DNA of 64,000 nucleotides, from assembly GCF_900115905.1 (NCBI RefSeq), contig NZ_FOYD01000004.1, forward strand, positions 186,001-250,000. Reading direction: 5' to 3'. The notes under the pieces were generated by a model, which was not told the origin of the DNA, ran no database searches, and saw only the letters and a program-made list of their open reading frames with translations. Shown here piece after piece: positions 58,672 through 64,000 of the stretch. The translations under genes and the position numbers were made by a program. Each line of letters starts with the position of its first letter. The first letter of the stretch is position 1. Source of the stretch: Halopseudomonas formosensis (GTDB lineage Bacteria; Pseudomonadota; Gammaproteobacteria; Pseudomonadales; Pseudomonadaceae).

Positions 58672-59388
58672 CTATCGGCAGATACCGAAGCTGCCGCCCT
58701 CGAAGTGGAAGTGGTTTTCGTGCGGCTGGTTGTAGTCCGGGCCCAATACGGTGCCGAAATAACCGCAGGCCCGGGAGTGCACTTCACGCAGGAAGTCTTC
58801 ACGCGTCTTGTCCCGGGAATTGTCCCAGTCATCCAATACGCTTATTCGCCTGCCATCGGCCGTGCGGAAGGCGGCAACATCCAGGGCATTGGCTGAGGCG
58901 TGCTGGCTTTTCCTGGCATTGTTGCGGTTGTAGATGTTGCGGCAGGCGAAGCTGCCGAAATGATCGACCCTCGCAACTCGGGCACCAAGGTGCTGCTCGG
59001 CCAACGGCTGCAGCTGCTGGCGTTCGAACATGACCCAGGCCACGGCCAGGGGACAGGCGAGGGTGAAGCTGCTGTTGTAGGTCAGGCCGGTGCGGCTGAT
59101 GCGTACCACGTTGGACAGGGGGCATCCGGCAACCGGGGTATAGTCTTCAAGCGCGGTGTAACTGATGGCGCCGTCCGGTGCGCGCTGCAGTATGTCCAGG
59201 CAGCGCTCCGGTTCGTCGGCCAGGCGCCCGAGCTTCCATTTGCTGACGAAGGTCATGGGATGCTCTATGGCGAGCGGCTCCCATGGATTCCACTGGGGTG
59301 GCAGCCAGCGCCACGGCTGCCACCAGATCAGCCAGGCGGTGATGGCCGCCAGCATTGTCCAGCCCAACAGACGCAGGACGGTCCTCAT
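58672..59388 (-). CDS. Extensin family protein
   Basis: A 238-residue protein with an N-terminal signal anchor (residues 5-24) and the bacterial extensin-like C-terminal domain (PF06904). SQHASANALDVAAF and PHENHFHFE carry the H-x6-D and H-x-H pattern of LAS-type zinc peptidases, so it may be a periplasmic peptidoglycan amidase-like enzyme; that activity is inference. Convergent with the polyester hydrolase. Confidence 0.87.
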   Translation of the reverse strand: MRTVLRLLGWTMLAAITAWLIWWQPWRWLPPQWNPWEPLAIEHPMTFVSKWKLGRLADEPERCLDILQRAPDGAISYTALEDYTPVAGCPLSNVVRISRTGLTYNSSFTLACPLAVAWVMFERQQLQPLAEQHLGARVARVDHFGSFACRNIYNRNNARKSQHASANALDVAAFRTADGRRISVLDDWDNSRDKTREDFLREVHSRACGYFGTVLGPDYNQPHENHFHFEGGSFGICR

Positions 59389-59415
59389 GAATGTCCGTCC
59401 CGGCCAGTCTGCTGG

Positions 59416-59619
59416 TTAACGGCGAACGACCGCCAGAAGTATGCCGCCTACCGCTGCCGCTGCGCCGAGCAGCAGAAGCCACATGGTGCTGTCAGTGAAT
59501 CGACCGGTAAAGGTTTCGGCAACCTGATCGCCGAGTGACTGGGAGGACTGCCAGCCGAAATACAGCATGATCAGTCCCACCACCAGCAGCACGATGCCCA
59601 GAATCTTGTTCCCACCCAT
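59416..59619 (-). CDS. DUF3185 small membrane protein
   Basis: A 67-residue inner-membrane protein with two helices (residues 5-23 and 45-64) separated by a polar SQSLGDQVAETFTGRFTDST loop. The pattern matches DUF3185. Lies 27 nt upstream of the extensin gene on the same strand, probably cotranscribed. Role unknown. Confidence 0.82.
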   Translation of the reverse strand: MGGNKILGIVLLVVGLIMLYFGWQSSQSLGDQVAETFTGRFTDSTMWLLLLGAAAAVGGILLAVVRR

Positions 59620-59771
59620 GATGTCTTCCTCTTGTTATCGACGGACACACCGTCTCTGGTAGGTCTGACCGGAGCGGTAGAAAAAAGTGCGGTTTTACCG
59701 AGGTCGGGTCACCCGGGAGGAGGGCTTTCTGCTATGGTGACCGCACTTTTACCAGTTGTACGGTTATCAAC

Positions 59772-60053
59772 ATGGCATCCGTCGATCCCATTCCCTTCGC
59801 CGGCGAGCAGACCCTCAGCCTGCGCCAGATAGATGAACTCAACGGCCTGGCCAAGGGCAGCAGTTTCCGCCTGTTCAAGACCTGCGAAGAGGAACTGGTG
59901 GAAGGCCGGGATTTCTACTGGCTGAATGCAGAGCTGCACGCCGGCTTCATTGATCAGCTCAAGCGGGAGGGGCGTATCTATGCCACTACCCGTAATCTGG
60001 TACTGCTGACCCGCAGCGGCTATGAACAGATCCGCATCCGTTCCCGGTCCTGA
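59772..60053 (+). CDS. Hypothetical protein of 93 residues
   Basis: I do not recognise this family. The protein is soluble, with no signal or membrane segment. It starts MASVDPIPFAGEQTLSLRQI and has an evenly mixed helix-strand pattern (LFKTCEEELVEGRDFYWLN; IYATTRNLVLLTRSGYEQI). Normal codon use for the region supports a real gene. It lies ahead of an AEC transporter with a 38-nt gap, so it may be cotranscribed. Confidence 0.65.
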   Translation: MASVDPIPFAGEQTLSLRQIDELNGLAKGSSFRLFKTCEEELVEGRDFYWLNAELHAGFIDQLKREGRIYATTRNLVLLTRSGYEQIRIRSRS

Positions 60054-60091
60054 GACCGATCGGGCGGCAACGCGGGCGTAAGGATATGGGG

Positions 60092-60985
60092 ATGCTTGTC
60101 GAACTTCTGGCGGTCATGGCGCCGGTGCTGATAGTCGCGGGAATCGGGTATGGCTGGGCGCGTTCCGGTCAGCCCTATCCAACCGACTTCGTTACCCGTC
60201 TGGTCCTGAACGTGAGTACGCCGTGCCTGGTGCTGTCCACATTGAGCCGGGCGGAGGTCGACCTTGGTGTATTCAGTCAGGTCGCCCTGGCCTGTGTGAT
60301 CATCACGGGGCTGATGGCTATGGTGGGTCTGGTGCTGAGCCGTCTGCTGGCTACGGACGCGCGGGTGCTGGTGCCGGCCTACATGTTCCCCAATACCGGC
60401 AACATGGGACTGCCGATCAGTCTCTATGCGTTTGGCGAGGCGGGTCTGGCCCTGGCAGTGGCGTTCTTCGTGGTGCTTTCCGTCGGTCATTTCAGCGTGG
60501 GTCTCATGCTCTCCGGTGCCGCCCAGTCCTGGCGCCGACTGCTGCTCAACCCGGTCATCATCAGCCTGTGCGTGGCGGTCGGCGTACTGCTGCTGGATCT
60601 GTCGCTGCCCCGCTGGCTGGATAATACCGTCAGCCTGCTCGGCAGTCTGAGCATTCCGATGATGCTGCTGACGCTGGGCGTTTCCCTTGGCAGTATCCGG
60701 CCGCGGCAGATAGGGCGGGGGTTCGCGCTGGGTGGTGTGCGCATGCTCTGTGGCGCGGCCATTGGCTGGGTGGTCGCCCTCGGCCTTGACCTTCCGCCTC
60801 TGGCCCAGGCCGTATTGGTGATGCAGGCGGCAATGCCGGTGGCGGTCTTCAACTACCTGTTTGCGGTGCGCGCCGGGCGCTCCCCGGAAACCGTGGCCAG
60901 TCTGGTCATCTGTTCCACGGTGCTGTCATTTCTGCTGATCCCGCTGCTGCTGGCCTGGTGGCTGCCGGCCAGCGGGCAGGGCTGA
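60092..60985 (+). CDS. AEC-family transporter
   Basis: A 297-residue auxin-efflux-carrier family permease with ten predicted helices in two repeats of five. MFPNTGNMGLPISLYAFG and VMQAAMPVAVFNYLFA are the paired crossover motifs. Substrate unknown, likely an organic acid anion. ATG 60092 has TAAGGA seven nt upstream; ATG 60086 is too close to it. Confidence 0.87.
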   Translation: MLVELLAVMAPVLIVAGIGYGWARSGQPYPTDFVTRLVLNVSTPCLVLSTLSRAEVDLGVFSQVALACVIITGLMAMVGLVLSRLLATDARVLVPAYMFPNTGNMGLPISLYAFGEAGLALAVAFFVVLSVGHFSVGLMLSGAAQSWRRLLLNPVIISLCVAVGVLLLDLSLPRWLDNTVSLLGSLSIPMMLLTLGVSLGSIRPRQIGRGFALGGVRMLCGAAIGWVVALGLDLPPLAQAVLVMQAAMPVAVFNYLFAVRAGRSPETVASLVICSTVLSFLLIPLLLAWWLPASGQG

Positions 60986-61069
60986 GCATTCGGCCGGGTT
61001 ATTGATCCAGCTCAATTCCTGCGGCTGGCCTCAGGCTATACTGCTGCTTTTTCTCACGGCAGGATGCTC

Positions 61070-61717
61070 ATGATTCGCAGTAAACTCTTGAAGAACCTTG
61101 TCATCGCATCAGCAATGGGAATGGCTGCAGCCTCGCAGCTTCAGGCGGCGACCACGGACGAGGCGATGCGGCAGCTAGAGGCCATCATGGCTGACGATCA
61201 GCGGCGTCAGGCCAGTTTCGATGCCGGGCATGAGCGTATCCGCTTCTGCGGCTATTGCCATGGCGAGGACGGCAACAGCAAACGCGATTTCATCCCCAAC
61301 CTGGCGGCCCAGCACCCGCAGTATCTGTTCGAACAGTTCGAGAAGTTCGGCGATGGCCGACGGGAGGACCATGTGATGTCGACCCTGGCCCGTGCTCTGT
61401 CGCTGCAGGAGCGAATCGACATTGCCGTGTACTACAGCCAGCAGACCGCCCGGCCGCGGGAAGGGGCGGACCCGGTGAAGGCGGCGGCCGGCCAGAGGAT
61501 CTTCCAGAGCTACTGCTTTTCCTGCCATGGCGCCGATGCCCAGGGGGTGAGCAACATGCCTCGGCTGGCCGGTCAGCCGGCGCAATACGTCGAGACCGCG
61601 CTCAAGCGCTTCCGGCAGATGGATCCGGCAGCCAGTACCTCTCCGATGGTGGGAGTGGCCAGAGGGCTCAAGGACGAGGATATCGCGGCGGTTGCCGCCT
61701 ATCTGCAGGGGCGCTGA
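61070..61717 (+). CDS. Diheme cytochrome c (c4-like)
   Basis: A 215-residue periplasmic protein. Signal peptide 1-27 (ending LQA). Two heme-binding motifs, CGYCH (60-64) and CFSCH (149-153), each with a downstream Met ligand candidate, give the two-domain c4 layout. It probably carries electrons to a terminal oxidase. ATG 61070 is better spaced to AGGA than ATG 61064. Confidence 0.9.
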   Translation: MIRSKLLKNLVIASAMGMAAASQLQAATTDEAMRQLEAIMADDQRRQASFDAGHERIRFCGYCHGEDGNSKRDFIPNLAAQHPQYLFEQFEKFGDGRREDHVMSTLARALSLQERIDIAVYYSQQTARPREGADPVKAAAGQRIFQSYCFSCHGADAQGVSNMPRLAGQPAQYVETALKRFRQMDPAASTSPMVGVARGLKDEDIAAVAAYLQGR

Positions 61718-61737
61718 CAGCCCCTGCAGCGGGATGA

Positions 61738-62229
61738 TCAGGCCCGGCCGTGGGCCTGCTCCGCCAGCTGGCTCGCGTCGACCCGAACGAACACCGAGTC
61801 GCCGATGGCGGTCAAAGTGTCTCCCGCGTAGATCTCGCAGATTACCCGGCTCTTGCGCCCTAGCGGGCCGTCGACCCGGGCGCGCAGGGTCAGCTCCACC
61901 CCCATGGGGGTCGGCTTGATGTACTTGATTCCCAGACTGCCGGTCACGCAGTTGACCTTGCGCGGCTCCTCACCCCGGGCCTGGGCCTCGCGCATGTGAT
62001 AGGCCATCGCCGTCCAGTTGGAATGGCAGTCCACCAGCATGGCCAGCAGGCCGCCGTACACCAGATCAGGCCAGCCGCAGTACTTCTCCTCCGGAAGATG
62101 CCGGGTGATCACATGGACCTGGTCCTGGTCCCAGTAGCTCTTGATGTGCAGCCCATTGGGGTTGGCGCCGCCGCAGCCGAAACACACGCCGTGGGGCGAC
62201 ATCAGGTCCTGAAGAGCAATGGCTGTCAT
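61738..62229 (-). CDS. PaaI-like hotdog thioesterase
   Basis: A 163-residue hotdog-fold protein. CFGCGGANPNGLHIKSYWD at the N-terminus and YGGLLAMLVDCHSNWTAM, the hotdog helix with the catalytic-type acidic residue, mark the PaaI/YiiD-like thioesterases. Substrate unknown. Convergent with the cytochrome gene. Confidence 0.87.
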   Translation of the reverse strand: MTAIALQDLMSPHGVCFGCGGANPNGLHIKSYWDQDQVHVITRHLPEEKYCGWPDLVYGGLLAMLVDCHSNWTAMAYHMREAQARGEEPRKVNCVTGSLGIKYIKPTPMGVELTLRARVDGPLGRKSRVICEIYAGDTLTAIGDSVFVRVDASQLAEQAHGRA

Positions 62230-62447
62230 GGTTGCATCCCTCTGAATTCGTATCCGGTTGCTAGTTTGCCCCCGCCTGAAGGCTTATTCCAGAGCGCTCG
62301 CCGGGATTGATTGCGGGTCATTCATGGAACCGCTGACGGACCGGGAGCAGGCGGGGTTCACGTATTGCCGGCGGAACCGTCTCGGTGAACGTCTTGTCAC
62401 AAGTTGCGTACTTTCAGACAAGTTGTCGCAAACACGAGGGAATTACC

Positions 62448-62666
62448 ATGAAGAACTGGTTGCTGGCGATGTTCTGTGTCACCGGTATGCTGACCCTGGT
62501 CGGCTGCTCCAACGATCACCTGATCCGTACCAGCGACGGTCAGTTGATCGAGTCGGACAACAAGCCGGAAATCGACGATGACACCGGCATGATCGAATAC
62601 GAGGATCACAGTGGTCGCATGAATCAGATCCCGCAGAGTGACGTCCGCGAGATCAAGGAGCGCTGA
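62448..62666 (+). CDS. YgdI/YgdR (DUF903) lipoprotein
   Basis: A 72-residue lipoprotein. The lipobox is TLVGC (Cys20). The mature part has the DUF903 pattern IRTSDGQLIESDNKPEID, then GMIEYEDHSGRMNQIPQSDV. Family members are small SH3-like outer-membrane lipoproteins of unknown role. Start 62448. Confidence 0.9.
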   Translation: MKNWLLAMFCVTGMLTLVGCSNDHLIRTSDGQLIESDNKPEIDDDTGMIEYEDHSGRMNQIPQSDVREIKER

Positions 62667-62865
62667 GGTCCGGCGCTGCCTCGGATATCCCTGCGGGCAG
62701 CCGCAGGGCCTTCCGTCCATCGGCATCCCGGCCCTGGTGCAGGGAAGTCCATGTCAGGTTTTCCGCCATCTGATATAACTGGCGGTGTCAGCGGGACTCG
62801 ATGACCCGTAGCCGCCAGGAGGGCAGGCTGGCAGACATCAATCGGTAATCAAGGCAACAGCGAAA

Positions 62866-63015
62866 ATGGATAGACGACGGCGCGTCCGATTACGCCGCAA
62901 GACCCGGAGACGTCGCGCCAGACGGCGCACTTATCTGCTTTTCCTCGAACGACAGATTGCCTCATGGCGAGCCCGCGGGGTTCTCATGGAGCGTTTGCGA
63001 CGCAAGAGAAAGTAA
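62866..63015 (+). CDS. 49-residue arginine-rich small ORF
   Basis: An ATG-to-TAA frame of 49 codons with 21 Arg and 4 Lys. It begins MDRRRRVRLRRKTRRRRARR, has a hydrophobic patch TYLLFLER and ends LRRKRK. Three rare AGA codons are used. The ribosome-binding site is weak (AAGG 11 nt upstream). It could be a nucleic-acid-binding microprotein, a leader peptide sensitive to arginine supply, or chance. No family was recognised. Confidence 0.45.
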   Translation: MDRRRRVRLRRKTRRRRARRRTYLLFLERQIASWRARGVLMERLRRKRK

Positions 63016-63127
63016 TCCGGTTCTCTGCCGGCATTCGGTGACCGGCGGTCTGTCTCCGCTATGGCGCTGTTCCAGACCGCCGGATAGAATACGCCACGTT
63101 TTTTTCCCGACACGCCGTGGCTGACTG

Positions 63128-64000
63128 ATGACCGAAACCCCAATCCCCTCCCGGAAGAACCCCAGCGTCGGGTTCATCTCCCTTGGCTGCCCCAAGGCAC
63201 TCGTTGACTCCGAACGAATCCTCACCCAGCTGCGCACCGAAGGCTACGATATCGTGCCCACCTATGAAGGCGCCGATGTGGTGGTGGTCAATACCTGCGG
63301 TTTCATCGATTCGGCCAAGGCCGAGTCACTGGATGCCATCGGCGAGGCCATCGCCGAGAACGGCCGGGTGATAGTCACCGGTTGCATGGGGGTGGAGGAG
63401 GGCGCCATCCGTGATGTGCACCCCAGCGTACTGGCGGTAACCGGTCCCCAGCAGTACGAGCAGGTGGTCAGCGCTGTGCACGAGGTGGTGCCGCCGAGCA
63501 CCGAGCACAATCCGTTGATCGACCTGGTGCCGCCGCAGGGTATCAAGCTGACCCCGCGCCACTACGCCTACCTGAAGATTTCCGAAGGCTGCAACCACAG
63601 CTGCAGTTTCTGCATCATTCCCTCGATGCGCGGCAAGCTGGTCAGCCGGCCAGTGGGCGAGGTGCTGAGCGAGGCGGAGCGGCTGGTCAAGGCCGGAGTT
63701 AAGGAAGTGCTGGTCATTTCCCAGGACACCAGCGCCTATGGCGTGGATATCAAGTACCGCACCGGTTTCTGGAACGGTCGTCCGGTCAAGTCCCGCATGA
63801 CCGAAATGTGCGAGGCACTGAGCGAACTCGGCGTCTGGGTGCGTCTGCACTATGTCTATCCCTATCCCCATGTGGACGAGCTGATCCCGCTGATGGCCGA
63901 GGGCAAGATCCTGCCGTACCTGGATATTCCCTTCCAGCACGCCAGTCCGAAGGTGCTGAAAGCGATGAAGCGGCCGGCCTTCGAAGACAGAACCCTGGAG
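63128..64000 (+). CDS. rimO: Ribosomal protein uS12 methylthiotransferase RimO (5' part)
   Basis: The first 291 codons of a radical SAM methylthiotransferase that modifies Asp88 (E. coli numbering 89) of ribosomal protein S12. The UPF0004 domain has [16 protein letters not shown] with the first cluster Cys, VVNTCGFID and VTGCMG; the radical SAM motif is CNHSCSFC near residue 157. The C-terminal TRAM domain lies beyond the right edge. Confidence 0.95.
   Translation, partial: MTETPIPSRKNPSVGFISLGCPKALVDSERILTQLRTEGYDIVPTYEGADVVVVNTCGFIDSAKAESLDAIGEAIAENGRVIVTGCMGVEEGAIRDVHPSVLAVTGPQQYEQVVSAVHEVVPPSTEHNPLIDLVPPQGIKLTPRHYAYLKISEGCNHSCSFCIIPSMRGKLVSRPVGEVLSEAERLVKAGVKEVLVISQDTSAYGVDIKYRTGFWNGRPVKSRMTEMCEALSELGVWVRLHYVYPYPHVDELIPLMAEGKILPYLDIPFQHASPKVLKAMKRPAFEDRTLE

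Overview
The window is a typical gammaproteobacterial chromosome segment, GC-rich and densely coded. It looks like the genus Halopseudomonas (formerly part of Pseudomonas). Three things point there: the Pseudomonas block order rne | rluC-HAD-sppA | maf | yceD-rpmF-plsX-fabD-fabG-acpP-fabF-pabC-mltG-tmk-holB-pilZ-tatD; a split B12-dependent ribonucleotide reductase (nrdJa/nrdJb); and a secreted polyester hydrolase that closely matches PE-H of Halopseudomonas aestusnigri as I remember it. No mobile element, rRNA, tRNA or CRISPR array was seen.

Left third (1-17.3 kb): housekeeping. RNase E is read leftward from a promoter about 490 nt upstream of its start codon. rluC and its neighbours diverge from it. 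A consensus sigma70 promoter at 7176-7204 starts the yceD-rpmF-plsX-fab superoperon, with internal promoters and terminators around acpP. The genes are packed with ATGA/TTGA overlaps, and several use TTG or GTG starts.

17.3-26.7 kb: a variable accessory stretch. A LysR regulator diverges from a pirin gene; a nitroreductase-fold protein, a gutted wrbA remnant, a glutathionyl-hydroquinone reductase and a second pirin follow, together a quinone/electrophile-stress set. Then come an SGNH hydrolase with a SnoaL-like protein, a candidate small RNA (23389-23500, possibly RgsA), a class V aminotransferase, a TetR regulator and a secreted amidohydrolase.

26.7-33.8 kb: a lipoprotein type-B carboxylesterase, a radical SAM protein coupled to a DUF4823 lipoprotein, a DUF1285 protein and nrdJa-nrdJb.

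34.0-40.2 kb: the most interesting region. Six same-strand genes have the order, sizes and motifs of a Fap functional-amyloid operon (fapA-F-like). A consensus sigma54 promoter (34059-34074) lies in front, and a convergent VpsR-like sigma54 activator gene lies just behind. A strong hairpin sits between the major amyloid gene and the export genes.

40.3-51.1 kb: rmuC, rnk, a TAXI solute-binding protein coupled to a MoxR-DUF58-transglutaminase operon, DUF3429, PhnA/YjdM, and a sodium:solute symporter with a 43-residue membrane partner. 51.1-57.2 kb (minus strand): a MarR regulator with two FUSC efflux proteins behind a palindromic operator, CopD-like and MscS-like membrane proteins. 57.7-64 kb: the PET-hydrolase-like gene, an extensin-family protein, small membrane and hypothetical proteins, an AEC transporter, a c4-type diheme cytochrome, a thioesterase, a DUF903 lipoprotein, an unusual 49-residue arginine-rich ORF and the start of rimO, which runs off the right edge.
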